From NCBI RefSeq assembly GCF_014633365.1, contig NC_068340.1:23477879-23541878 (forward strand): DNA of 64,000 nucleotides, given 5' to 3'. How positions within the stretch are numbered: the first letter of the stretch is position 1; every line of letters starts with the position of its first letter. This DNA is from Diospyros lotus. Taxonomy: Eukaryota; Streptophyta; Magnoliopsida; Ericales; Ebenaceae. Under the pieces are notes generated by a model, which ran no database searches, was not told where the DNA came from, and was given only the letters and a program-made list of their open reading frames with translations. This document shows positions 36,101-48,267 of this stretch, piece by piece. Made by a program: the position numbers and the translations under genes.

Positions 36101-36355
36101 ACAATAATTTTTATTTTTATTTTTTATTCAGTGTTTACAATTTTTTTTTACTTGCTCTTATATTTTGATTTGCAATATATTGATGAACATTATAAATCTT
36201 ATATGTTTGTTTATTATTTGAGTTTTGTAGAGTGTTTAATACAAGAAAAAATGTTATAAATTTTTCATAATTTTTAATATAATATGTATAAATTATAATT
36301 ATATTTTGATCTTAATATTATTTACATCGTGCCTTTAGGCACGGGTATACCTTAG
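33182..36355 (+). mobile_element. Non-autonomous Helitron
   Basis: 3174 bp. The 5' end TCTATATAATAAAACAGG starts directly after an A. Near the 3' end a hairpin CGTGCC-TTTA-GGCACG (36328-36343) is followed eight bases later by CTTAG and a T. Unit 1 shows the empty site, an uninterrupted AT run before GTGATCCGG, so insertion between A and T without target duplication is seen directly. The end CTTAG departs by one base from the usual CTRR. There is no Rep/helicase. GC-rich stretches near 33480-33810 and 35340-35530 look like captured sequence but match nothing I recognise. Confidence 0.88.
35077..35165 (+). mobile_element. Second, decayed Helitron 5' end inside the Helitron
   Basis: TTTATATAATAAACC, then TTTTTTGAAAATATCT, repeats the order of the 5' end at 33182 (TATATAATAAAACAGG, TTTTTGAAAATGTCT). 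Both are followed by short self-complementary words. It suggests a nested or composite Helitron in which two 5' ends share one 3' end. Confidence 0.5.
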
Positions 36356-36869
36356 TATATATATATATGTGATCCGGCAGGCATCGTACTCGCTTCTTTT
36401 ATTTAGCCCTCAAATGAAATTAATTCATCTTGTGGCTTTTTATCCGCCACTTATGTGTCGACTTTCACCTTGATCATAACGTAACTTATTTTTCATATTA
36501 TAAGAAATATTTAAGTTTTGAAATGAAAATTATTATTATTATATACAACTATAAATATTATATTTACTTGAATATAAAGAGTTCACATCATCTACGGTTC
36601 ACCTTAATTATTATCAAACCTGACATGACCCACCGAATCAACACCGGATGCAAGTGAAGATAAGATCCGATCTAAGTCCATTAGGAGACAAGTTAGGTCT
36701 CATTGAACGATACCCATCATGCTTATACGTCATTACCATTAAACATGTAAGCGCCCGCTTCGTTGGGTATCAAAATCAATCCAGACATTGAGACAAAATA
36801 GACCCGAACGGCCTTTCCCAATTCCTTCCCAAGACTCAAGGGGCGTGTTTGACTGTTTGGCTTAACTAA

Positions 36870-37565
36870 GGGGGTGTTTGGCTTACCTTTTTTAAAAATA
36901 ATTTTTAAATTATATAAAATTTAAAAATTAATTACCATTTAATTTGATAATATATTTGAATAAATATATTTTTAAATTTTTAATTAATAATTATGTATTT
37001 GATTCATAAGAACTTATAAATTATTAGAATTTGACAAAAAGATAAAAATAGATATATTGTTAAATAATATAAATAAAATTTATAAAAATAATATTTTTTA
37101 ATAAAAATATTAAATATATTAATTCAATATATATATATATATATATAGTGAACGAAATCATATATGAGAGTGACGAAGATAACCCAAAAAGGTAGAGATA
37201 AGAGACAATGAAGCTGACAGACGATGAGCTAGGACAATGGATTAGAGGACTATAGACGACATCGACTGAAGATGGGTGGTCTAGCGACGACAGAATCAGA
37301 AAAGGTAGAGAGATGAAGAAAAATAAATATTAAAGATATGTGTTTTGTTTGAAGATAAATTAATAATTTATTTGGTCAATACAAAAAGTTCTTAGGAGCT
37401 TATTTGAAAAATCTGGGGAATTATCTTTTCTCAAATGTTGTTAAAATAGTTTAAAAGTTGAGTAATATTTAAATTCTTAAATATTGTCAAATACTAAATT
37501 ACATAACTTATAAACTAATTATTCAATACCTTATAAGTGGCAAAATCAGTAAGCCAAACACCCCA
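36870..37565. mobile_element. PIF/Harbinger-like MITE in unit 2
   Basis: Paralogue of 24897-25557: the same inverted ends, with TAA at 36867-36869 and 37566-37568. It is 696 bp long, mainly because about 55 bp near its left end (around 36912-36975) have no counterpart in unit 1. Confidence 0.82.
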
Positions 37566-38169
37566 TAAATTAGTGAGATTATAAGTTTTAGAGTTATGCC
37601 TTAATTAGAGTTTTATTGGAAAATTTTAAGAAAAGTTGTTTACTTTTTTTTATTTGATCATTTATAGTGTTTTGAGAGATCTTATAAACTATACTAAAGA
37701 AAAGAATACCAACTTTTGAAAGATGTCGTGAGGAAGAATTCACAAGTCAAAAGTAGTTTATAAACTCCGTTAGATAGACATACAGCTACAGTTTTTTTTT
37801 TAATTATATATATATATAAATTGTTAATTAGTGAACTTATAGACTCTGTTTGATAAGCAGAAACCCCTCTTAGTTACCTTAAAAGCTTTCCTGAAGAAGT
37901 AAAAAGTTGCATTTCAATAAGGCATATATGATTGCATCTACCACTATATATTCCCGTCGACGGATATTGAAAAAGATATCGCATCCATCAATGACATCAT
38001 ACATCCAGTTGTCATGCCACAATTTTAATTGGCCAAATGCATAATTACGCTCTTAAATTTTTATCTTTTTTTATTATGATACCTTTGTTCTATTTATACA
38101 TCTAAACTAAGTCATTTTTATATTATATTAACCCTCAAATCAATTTGCTCAAGTGTTTGTTGTTCACGC

Positions 38170-38334
38170 CTATGTTGCACGGAAACGAAAATAGGAAACA
38201 TTTTCAATAAGAAATCGAAACGTGGAAACGGACATTCTTTTAAAAAAATAGGCATAAATAAGGTCCGAAACGGGAATAAAAAACGTTTCGGAAACGGAGA
38301 AATGGCTCTTATGAGGTATTTCCGTGCAACATAG
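38170..38334. mobile_element. hAT-like MITE in unit 2
   Basis: Paralogue of 26164-26327, 165 bp, flanked by the same 8-bp GTTCACGC at 38162-38169 and 38335-38342. The insertion therefore predates the duplication. Confidence 0.88.
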
Positions 38335-38342
38335 GTTCACGC

Positions 38343-40807
38343 ACTTGGCGGAGAATGACTAGTCTGAACCCAACCCATTTAGCCAACCTTTGTCGGCTGT
38401 TGGCCAAAGCCGTCGTTGTTCAGCCACCGTGGATGTCGCTCCTTGTTTGAAACGAGTTGCTTTCATTCCTTGCCTTCAGATTGAAACCATAACAAAAGAT
38501 TTTGTTCTCGTCCACAAAGAATGTAGGGTTTCCAGGCAAGAGGGGATTGCAGGGAATGTAGCAATGGTTGAAAATGGGGAATCAAAAAAGGTGCTCACTT
38601 GATAGCGTTTCTAGTGATTTTGAGAGCTTTTTATGGGTCAAATGGTCTTGAGCACCAAGCCTTGGACCAGAGAGCATTGCACGCGATGTGGAATGAGATG
38701 GTAGTGATTGGTAGCTCGATGGAAGTGTGAGATGGAGCTGAATGGAACCGAAAGACTGTTAGTCAGGGACCCCTGGCCCAATAGGCAAACAGGCGGAGAG
38801 TATGGCCTTGAGATTGAAAGGGAATGCAAATCCAAACTCTGCTTTGGCTAGTGCAAACTCAGCATCGAAAAAGCCAGACTAGACCTGGATTTTGAAGCTC
38901 TTCAGGTGGGTGATAACTTTGTTTGCGAGAGTAGTGAATGAAAGTAGCCCATTCTAGACAAGGATCGGTGTCGACGATGGCTGAACGGTGGTGGCTCTGG
39001 TTGACAGTCGGAACATGCAAGCTACGTAGGCCAAGTTCAAACCGGTCATTCTCCACCAAGTGAATGAACAACAAACACCGTGAGCAAAATTGGTCGATGG
39101 TTGGCCTCGGGGCACAAGTCAAATGGTTGAATCACGATAAATTAGGATTTGCACTAATAAGTTGTGGGTTTAATTTTTTGTCTTGTACAGTGAGACAAAA
39201 CTTTTACATGTAATTTATCTCTTCTGTCAAAATTGAAGGCACGAGTGGCAGGGAATCGCGCAAGAGTGGTAATCCTAAAACTGGTCGAAAGTTAATATCG
39301 TGTGAAAATGGTTAGTTCAGGTGTGTAAATAGAACAAATGGATAGTTTAGGTGTGTAAATAAAATTAAGTTAAAGATACTAGAATAAAAAAGGTAAAAGT
39401 TTAAGTATAAATTTATTCATTTAGCCATTTTAATTACATGAGTGCATGTTAACAAAAGTAGGTTGAAAATGCAAATTTAGAGTAGTGTAGTGTGATAGTA
39501 AGTAGAAATAAAGCATTTATTTCGGAGAGTTTTAACCTACCTATCTTTCATAAGAGAGTGAGATCATTTCAATCTAGAACAAAAGGTACTGTTGGTAATC
39601 GAATTGATCAAAAATCACTAACTGAATTAATTGAATTGAGTGCCAAACTGAATCAAATTGACCAATTAATTTCGAATAACCGAACTAACTAATAACTGAA
39701 AAAATTAAAAGTAAATTGAAGAAATTGAACCAAAAATTGAAAGAAAACTATAGAAACCGAACTGATTATCAAAAATCAAACTAACACAAAAAATTGAATT
39801 AATCAATAAACATTTTGAACTGAACAAATCGATTGAGGAAAAAAAAATCAAAAACTAATTGTAAACTACAAGAAATGAGAAAAGGTTTTGAAAGGAGAAT
39901 AGATTTAGAAAAAAAACCATACGAAAAGTCAAAAAAATTGAAAAATCTAGTTGAAACTAACCTTTGTCAATTGTTGGTGTCGGTTGGTTATCGAAACACA
40001 AGGAAAGGAAGAAACAACTATAAGGAGCAATGGAGTGGCCGAAAGGACAAGGAATAAACAAGAAACAAGGAACAATCATTAGTCGACAATTGACGGTGAA
40101 AGGGACAACGGTTGATGAGACAAAGGCTGACGACGAAGAAAGAAACAAGGATGAAGGGTGAGACAAAAACGACGGTCGATTGTTGGAAAAGAACAAGGAA
40201 AAAAGAAACAATGATCAGGGGAGTATGGTTGAAAGGCGAAGGCTTGGAGGTGATGAGTAACAGGAGACCAAAGGACAGTCGTCGATCGACTGCCAATGAC
40301 AAAGGGAAAGGTAGGGAAAGGCAGAGGCGACGAATGAGATTTCTGATGGTAGGGTTTCAATTTCAATTTAGGGTTTGTGGGTCTCTCTCTCTCTCTCTCC
40401 ATCTTGATCTTTCTCGAAGTATTAGTTAGTCTCTCTCTCTCTCTCTCTCTTGGTCTAAGTCTCTTCTTCTTCATTTGCAAGCACTGGTTAAAAAATGACA
40501 TCGTTTTATAGACATCAAAACAACGTTTTTTATAGTTCGGTTATTTTGACCAAGAAAACTGAACCAAAAATCGAAAACTAAACTTCCCAAAAAAATTTAA
40601 CCGAACCAAACCATTGCAAGAAAAAAACCAAACCAAACCGACAAGTTTGGTCAGTTTGATTCGGTTAGTTCGATTAAACCAACCTTCTACTCTCTCCTAA
40701 CTATTGACATCTTACAATTATATATATTAAATTTTGATGATTGTTTGTGGGAGGAAGTATATATATATATATATATTTATTCAAAGAATGAGTACTATTA
40801 GTCTATA
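38343..40807. other. Unidentified repetitive segment of unit 2
   Basis: Paralogue of 26336-28789 with scattered substitutions and a longer (CT)n tract (40382-40450). No domain recognised. Confidence 0.5.
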
Positions 40808-40812
40808 CTAGT

Positions 40813-41208
40813 TGTTATGAAATTAGATCGAATATAAACCACGATCAAACCATCAACCACACATATGAACACAAAATTTTACATGAAAAATTCAAATCGG
40901 GAAAAACCATAGGTAAAAAGAACAAAATATCACTAAGCAAATATTATTACAACAAAAGTGATATTGATGTACCTAATTTCAGAGTATTGTGTACCTATTT
41001 ATAGACTTAAAATCATCTATGAATGTACATAGAAAATCATATTATGATCAGAAGATGATTCATGAGGATATTCCTCCAAATAAAATAAATCTCAATCAAA
41101 ATCGAATTTGACAATATCCTAATCACAGTCAAATTTGAAGTTATAATCACGGTCAAATTAGGAATCCAAATAACAGATAAATTTGAATTCTGGGTCATAA
41201 TTATAACA
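40813..41208 (-). repeat. 3' LTR of the LARD-like element
   Basis: 396 bp. The plus strand begins TGTTATGAAATT and ends AATTATAACA. It is uninterrupted here and thereby shows the empty site (ATGAG) for the solo LTR in unit 1. Confidence 0.88.
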
Positions 41209-41351
41209 ATCTCCACATTGACACGAAATTCAAATATGAAATTATCCAAAATTCTTTTTTTCCAACAAAATCACGGAGAGTTAATCTCTCAAACGAATAC
41301 CAACCAAAACTATACCACGGGGAATACCACCAAAATCCACTCAATGGTTAC

Positions 41352-44031
41352 TGTAACGCCCCGTTTTCCCACAACGTGCATTACCTCGAGATTTCGGGAA
41401 TTTCTTTTTTTTTTTTTTCAACACACAACATAAGTCTCTCGATACATATACCTTCATCATAATCATTTCCCGTCAATCCCGATCGTACCTTCTTAGCATA
41501 TCAAAATTTAATAATAAGTAAACTAAGACAGATATTAACAATCATATCAGTGGAAGCAAGATCGAAACCTCTATGATATATAATCGACAATTCCTTTACA
41601 ATAACCAAATTGATGTTTCACATGAAAATATCAAAATATTACATAATCTCTGAACATCGTAATCATAGATAAAACCTACGAAAACTAAACATAGCAGCTA
41701 CATCTCGATGACATTCTTTCCCTTGGCGCCACTACTTTCACCTGGAACGTTTGAATGTTTTAGGGACATAGTCTAAATTAGATGCTGAATCATCTAAGTG
41801 AGAGTTCAAAAATGTTTTCATGCAGATATGAAAAATCATATACAAAATCGATAAATCCCGACATGCACCAGCCTAAGAGAATCCCATATAGCACTTAACC
41901 CTAACCGGGGAAAATGCAATCTCTCTAAAGGCGACACGACCATTTCAGCCCATTGGCAAAACAATCATGCTTAAGAGGGACAACCTCGACATATGAACCC
42001 GGGAATCACCCCATTGTCATTGTTAGGCTTTACGCTCCAACTCAAAAGCATTCCAAAACCCAACGCAACCCTAGCCCCAAGAGTGTCACATCAGCACTAT
42101 CCTCGAAATTGACGTCACCTTGGCATTAATGCTATTGCTCAAAGGAACCTGGGGTGGTGTCCACTCGCAGCCCCGCCACTTGAGCCAACAATCGGGGTGG
42201 TGTCCACTCTCAGCCCCGCCACTTGGGTCCCGTAGGGTGAAGTCCGTCTCAACCCTGTCCCAAGTGGGTCACCTAGCATTAATCCTAGGTACGCATCCCG
42301 AGTGCTGTCACTCTGGGTTACGTCACAGGTTACCAACCCACGTCCCACATGGACGACACAAAACAAGCCAATGTCGAAAATCATAACATGAATAGCTTAA
42401 AATCAACATTTCGATGTATGCACTGTACGAAATTTAATGCATGTGTAAATAACCGTTTGGACAATCCATCACAATAAACCAAGCCATAGGGATGAACACT
42501 CACAGTAAACCATTCACATGTCACTTAAAGTCTTTTCGGTTAGAACCACTCACAAGTTAAAATAAAGTTGGGGGCGAACACTCACCTCGACGTACTCAGA
42601 CCGCCTCGATCCTCGTGCACAACCTTGTTATGCATGCCGAATCACAGACACTTGAATTTATAGTCAACCTCAAACCACAATACTTCCTAAGCACCATAAT
42701 TAATAAAGGAAATATTAAAATCCATTTTCCTCAATTATTTCACAATTTTCTCTATTTTCTCCCATTTTTCACCTTGATAATTCCAAAATAATTATTTTCT
42801 CAACTACTTTTCCAAATATTTCAACACCATAATTCTTAAAATAATTAATTAAAAATACTAGAGTTGAAATTACCAGAATACCCTTGCTCACGCGCCCTCA
42901 CGCGCTAGGCGCGTGTGTGAGGGTGAAGGCTGGCGCGTGGCAGTCACGCGCCACCGTCTTCAACCTTGAGCCGGCCGCCGGCGGTTGCTCTGATCACCAT
43001 GAAACTGGTACCCCCTGAAAGCCCATGAAGAATCGATCCTAGCCCCACTGATTTCAGGCCGAAAGGACACCAGAAAGGCCTCCAAATGGCCGGTTACAGG
43101 TCGGCGGTGGCGATCCGCCTCTAACCCTCGGCCGAACTCGAACAATCCTCAAAAGCTCACCAAAATGCTTTAAAACACTCCCAAAACGATACTTGATGCC
43201 TAAAGACCAAAAGCCCTCTATCAAAGCTCCCAAAATCATCCAAAATCGAGGTCAATTTGTGCTTCAAATTCGGCCAAAAGCCTTTAGTATTTATAGGCAA
43301 AAATGACCCCCCACGTGGCCGATCTCCGGCCAAAACTTCTTCCCCACGCCTCCTAGACCACCCTAGGCCACTCCCTGATGACCCTAGGCTGTCAAATGGC
43401 CGGATTTTCCAGCCAAATCCACGGCCAAATCGGCCATGCATGTGCAACTTTCTGAAAATTATAGTTTAGCCCCTTGGAATTTCTCTTTTGCATTTTGGCC
43501 CTTATCCTCAAGCCCCTGATCTTTCTAGCACCATCACTAAGACCCTCAAGATTAGTACTTCTCATTTCTCCCTTGAAAATTTCAAAAAATTATCGTTTTG
43601 ACCTCCCTCGGGCATTTTTAGAAAATTATACTTAGGCCCGATTGATTGTTTTGACCTCAAATCCACTCGATTCAACCTGAAACCACTTAAGGGTTGTTCT
43701 ATACATTAAATATTAGTCTTAGACACACTCCGTTGATTTTTCGGACATCGTCTATGACAATTTGGTAATACGACCTAATTGGCAGCTGTATTTTCGCTGT
43801 ACCAAAAACTGTTCCCGATCTCATTTCTTTTATCACTAAAAATCATAATTTAAATCACTTGTCGTTACTATACTATTTTCCTTGGCTATCTAGGGTCCGG
43901 GGTACTCTCTCTGACTAATTTAGTCGTCCAAAGCTGTGTTAGTGTACCCTATAGTCTTATTTTTCCCAAAATTCCATTTATGCCCTTTACCAAATATCAT
44001 TTTTGTCCTCGAATTATTCTCGGGTATTACA
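41352..44031 (+). mobile_element. Solo LTR, 2680 bp, TGTAACGCCC family (copy B)
   Basis: Begins TGTAACGCCCCG and ends CGGGTATTACA. The flanks are GTTAC (41347-41351) and CTTAC (44032-44036). The unit 1 empty site at 30635-30639 reads GTTAC, so the TSD differs by one later mutation. It diverges from copies A and C but shares GGCAGCTGTATTTTCGCTGT-like and end blocks with them. The GC-rich middle (about 42890-43420) is typical of the family. No internal retroelement region. Confidence 0.88.
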
Positions 44032-44405
44032 CTTACTATAGTGGATATCTTCAACCACACTCAAAATATATACAACAAGATTAGACTCAGTATCTTTACT
44101 GACTTTAATGACTCTATATTCACCAATATAAATCCCCCTTGATGACTCCACCTTCATTTAAATCCATCAGTTCAAAATTACACACATTTTAACGTACCAT
44201 GATAAAAATCAAATATTTTGATCTAACAAAGAAATATCGTACTTCAAAGTAGACATCAAATAATTCCAAATAATATCAAACGATTGATAAATAAACCCCA
44301 ATAGAAAAAAAAAAAAAAACCAAGGTAGCAAATTTGGACAACAAATATGGATGAATCTAGGCTAGACAGATCTGATGGGTTGAATATGGTTTGATGGGTT
44401 AGATC

Positions 44406-45987
44406 TGTTAGAACGGGAGATGCTATGGCACACACCAAGAAGGGAAGTGAATTGGTTATTTTAAAAACTTAATTGATAGAACTTGAAAAACTTTTTAATA
44501 CAGGTTGAAGTTTTAATGATTTAAAACGTGAAGCATATAAAATGACAAATGTGAATCAAGTGAGGAATTAAGGGATGCTTGGAAAGATAAAGATGATTTA
44601 AAGAACACAAGCACACAAGAACACCAAGATTTATAGTGGTTCGGCTTAACCCAAGCCTAATCCACTATCTTAGCTTCTCACTAAGGATTTTTCAAACCAT
44701 CCACTAAAACCCCCTACTTAAACCAAGTAGGTCCTCTAGTCCGAGACTAGGAATTACAAAACCTTCCACTCAAATGGCCCTCTAGCTATACAAGCTAGGA
44801 AAACAAGAAATATATAGTTGGAGAGAATCTAAGAGATGAATCTCTTAGTTACAATGTCTCTAAAAAATGATACAAGGCTTAAATGAATGTAAACAAATTA
44901 AGATCACAGCCTTGAAGAGAGAAAATTGAAGCACAGTGAATGTAAATAGAAACGAGTGTAAAATGTAAGCTCAATTCAATTCGTTCCCGTCCATTAGCCT
45001 CCTCTTGATCATCTATGACATGTATATATAAGTGTCCCACGAAGTTGAAGAGAAATATAGCCGTTTGGAGCCGTTGGGATTTGAAAAAACAGCCGTTGGA
45101 GCTTTCTGCAAAAAGAAATAGTCGACAGAAGAAATATATAGTTGACTATTTTTACAACTAAAGCAAGAAATAGTCGACAGACAAAACGAATAGTCGACTA
45201 TTTTATAACACAAAATTTTAATAGTCGACAGACACATTCCAATAGTCGACAGATGCTGAGATATAAAGAAATTTTTGAATTTCATGAACAAAAATAGTCG
45301 ACAGACCAAAAGGCATAGTCGACTATTTTTACTCGATAGTCGACAGATGCTAAAATAGTCGACAGAACATAAAAAATAGTCGACTATTTTGAAGCATAGT
45401 CAACAGAATGATCCTGATAGTCGACTATTCTTTAGAAAAACTTGAATTTTCAATACATCCTTATTCGATTCTTTAAAAACTCATTTTGATTATCTTTAAA
45501 GCAAGTTGAGATTATCAAAAGTATGATTTGAAACAAATTATTCTTAACAAATCAATCTTTCATCCATACTCAATATTTCATATCTTGCTTTAAGATTTAT
45601 ATACTAAAAATGTATTTTCTCATTCATATAATCCATATAGTAGAAATTGATTTTCATAAAGACATTCATCAAAACCATTTCATTACTAAGAGATATTAGA
45701 TATCAAAATACTAGAAGATAGTTTTCTAAAATGAACATACTTTCAAAAACATGTTCTAGTTGGTCTTTTGCCTTAGAATTATTTTGACCAACGATTTCAA
45801 GGAGATTCTTTTTAGATCTTAAAACTTGTTTATGCTAATCTCCAACTAATATAAAAGATCATAGATCATTTTAACAAAGCACTTTGAAATTGATTTTAGT
45901 TTCCAAACCATATGCTTTGATTGAGAGAAAATAAAAAGATATTTGAAATTTTTCATCATCAAAACTAAACACAAGAGTAAAATATCA
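44406..45987 (+). mobile_element. Solo Copia-type LTR with palindrome array (unit 2)
   Basis: 1582 bp, begins TGTTAGAACGGG and ends AAAATATCA, in the opposite orientation to its relative at 29049-30349. A perfect TSD AGATC lies at 44401-44405 and 45988-45992, and unit 1 shows the uninterrupted site near 31001. It carries its own ATAGTCGAC array. Confidence 0.92.
45117..45425. repeat. Palindrome array (ATAGTCGAC) in the unit 2 solo LTR
   Basis: Eleven exact ATAGTCGAC words plus two one-base variants in about 310 bp. As in unit 1 they alternate between the full palindrome ATAGTCGACTAT and a half form ATAGTCGACAG (the reverse complement of CTGTCGACTAT). Spacers differ from those in unit 1. Confidence 0.92.
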
Positions 45988-45992
45988 AGATC

Positions 45993-48252
45993 TAGGTTGA
46001 ACAAATCTGAAACGAATCAAGCTTGGCCAGTTGGGTTAGACCAGATCTGAGTCGGATATGGGCAAGAATTTGGGTGTCCTTGGAAGCATAAAGCTTTGTT
46101 AATGGTTGATAGAGACAGGATTGATTGGAGGTCACTGATACAAGAGACAATGTCCAGTAATGGCAAGGCTTCGGCCACTGTAGTTATTATTATTGTGTGC
46201 CCTCATGCTAGATTTGGATGATATTTAGGGGGTTTGTTTTATGCATTCATTGTATGTTTGTATAAATTTATAAAAAAATAAGGTTTTCTTCATTCATATT
46301 TTCTCCAATCAATTATATGAATGAATTCCTAGATCTTCTGTTTAAGAATCTTATTCTCAAGGTGTTGAAACTATGTGACATGATTCTCTGGTAACAGAAT
46401 TTCTTAAACTATTCATAGCTTTTAGATTCTTTGAATAGGGACTTCGATTAATCGAGTATGAACTAGTATAGGGGTTACTACCTCGTTTAGTATGGGGATA
46501 CTGAAGTGGTGTGTCACGCGTCATATGACATGAGATGTCGCAATAGACCTATTGGTGGTTGTTGGGAAACGATCAGTCGAATGTGACGCCGATGACTGAC
46601 CACATGACATAATGGATAATGCTTGAGTCATCAGATTGCGATGGTGTGTTGATCCTTAGACTTGAACTGACGCAGTTGTTTTGTGTATTATTGTGCATGA
46701 TTTGCTAATGAGACGAATCATCCAATTGAGAGATGAGAACTAACATTTATGTGGTTCCATATTGCTGGTATATATAAACAAGTGATGGGAATGAAATCTA
46801 TTACCCTCGTCAATAATTGATGGAGTGAACGTCTTATATGATACACTATTAGTGTAACGAGATAGTCTCTGGTCAGGGTAGATTAAGAGTAAAGAAAGGT
46901 GTTTCCTAAAGTGTCATTTAATCACATTAATGAGGTCTAACAAATTATTACTGAGTTTGTGAGTTTGTCACTCCATGACTCTCGCTTAGTCGGAACGTTA
47001 GGTGATGGAAAGACTATAGCATACAGTAATCGTCAACAGTAATAAGTTCACTTGAAGTGAGACTTCATTTCCACCTATACTATCATGAACTGTTGCTAGG
47101 CACTATTTAAAAACTCTCGGATTGTTGTCGGGATTTGGAGACATTTCGATAATGGGTCAATATATTGGGCAATACCAAAAATAGTTTCGGTGTTATCTAA
47201 TTACTAGTGGGTAGTGAATCTAAGAAGTCACACTCTATATAGTGTTATGTCATGATATCAATATCATGTGATCGAAATATCTCTAGAAGTGATTGGTCAA
47301 AAATTGACCGTTAGCCTTCTCAGCTACCAATAATTATAGTTTAATTATTAGAGCATGAGGGCGGGCAGCTAACATGAATTTGAATTGCAATTGGAGATAG
47401 TGGAAGATAATAATTAAAGGAGGAAAATTTTAATTAAATAATTGAAAGAATGATTAAAGGAGAATCATTGAGAGAATGGGATGAATTAAATGGAGTAGGC
47501 CCTCTACTTTAATTAATTGATTTCTTTTCTCACGCTTCTTTTCCTTTTTCATGTTATTAACTAAAAGGGCCAAGACCCTTTGTTTCTAAAAATTGAGTTC
47601 TTTCTCTCTCACGTTGCTTTCTCCCTTTTATTCTTCCTCTGTTTCTTTTGTAAAATTATGCGATTGTTAGAAATTAATGTGTGAAAGTCATATATAATTT
47701 TGAAATGTGAGTATTGGTGATACGCAGAATCTCTGTGTCTAACACATGAAGAGTTGATTGAAACAATACCATTATGCATACTAAGTGTAGACGAACTAGA
47801 ACCACCACAGTTTGGGGTGGATTCTGTCTCAATACATAAACTGTTTTTGTATTCCATATCTTCACCGAACAACATATATGCATTTGTTTATATTCATTTG
47901 GTAAATTTGCGTATTGCTTAAATATCGAAGTTATTTATGGTGTGTATATTTTTTTTCGTTGTGTGAATTTGATACATGGTAAAAAAAAATATTTTTACCC
48001 ATATTGCAATATTTGTGATTTCTTTTAGCTAAAAGCGACAATGGTAAGAGGAGAAAGACAATTGGCCGAAAAAGAAAACCATAAGCAATGATAGAGTCAG
48101 TCAACCAAACAAGAATTAGAGGCAGCCGATGGACAACAACGACGGTCGTGGCAATGGTAGTAGCTAGGTAATCTGTATTCTGGCTAAAAAATGATAAAGA
48201 TATGCAAATCTAACAGTTGAGATCTGCCAAACGTTGATGATTTGATTCAACG
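45993..48252. other. Internal non-coding region of the LARD-like element, 5' part
   Basis: Up to 47986 it matches unit 1 (31000-32996). 47987-48252 has no unit 1 counterpart because the duplication ended there. Frames such as 47609-47875 minus contain no known domain. Confidence 0.65.
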
Positions 48253-48267
48253 ACTCTGATATCAGTT

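Larger units (their letters stand above)
32997..47986 (+). repeat. Tandem duplication, unit 2 (15.0 kb with insertions)
   Basis: Second copy of the 7.5-kb segment, directly following unit 1. It has been enlarged by a Helitron (33182-36355) and two solo LTRs (41352-44031 and 44406-45987). Without these and their TSDs it is about 7544 bp against 7516 bp for unit 1. The right end is the A-run after ATGGT at 47977-47989. Confidence 0.92.
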
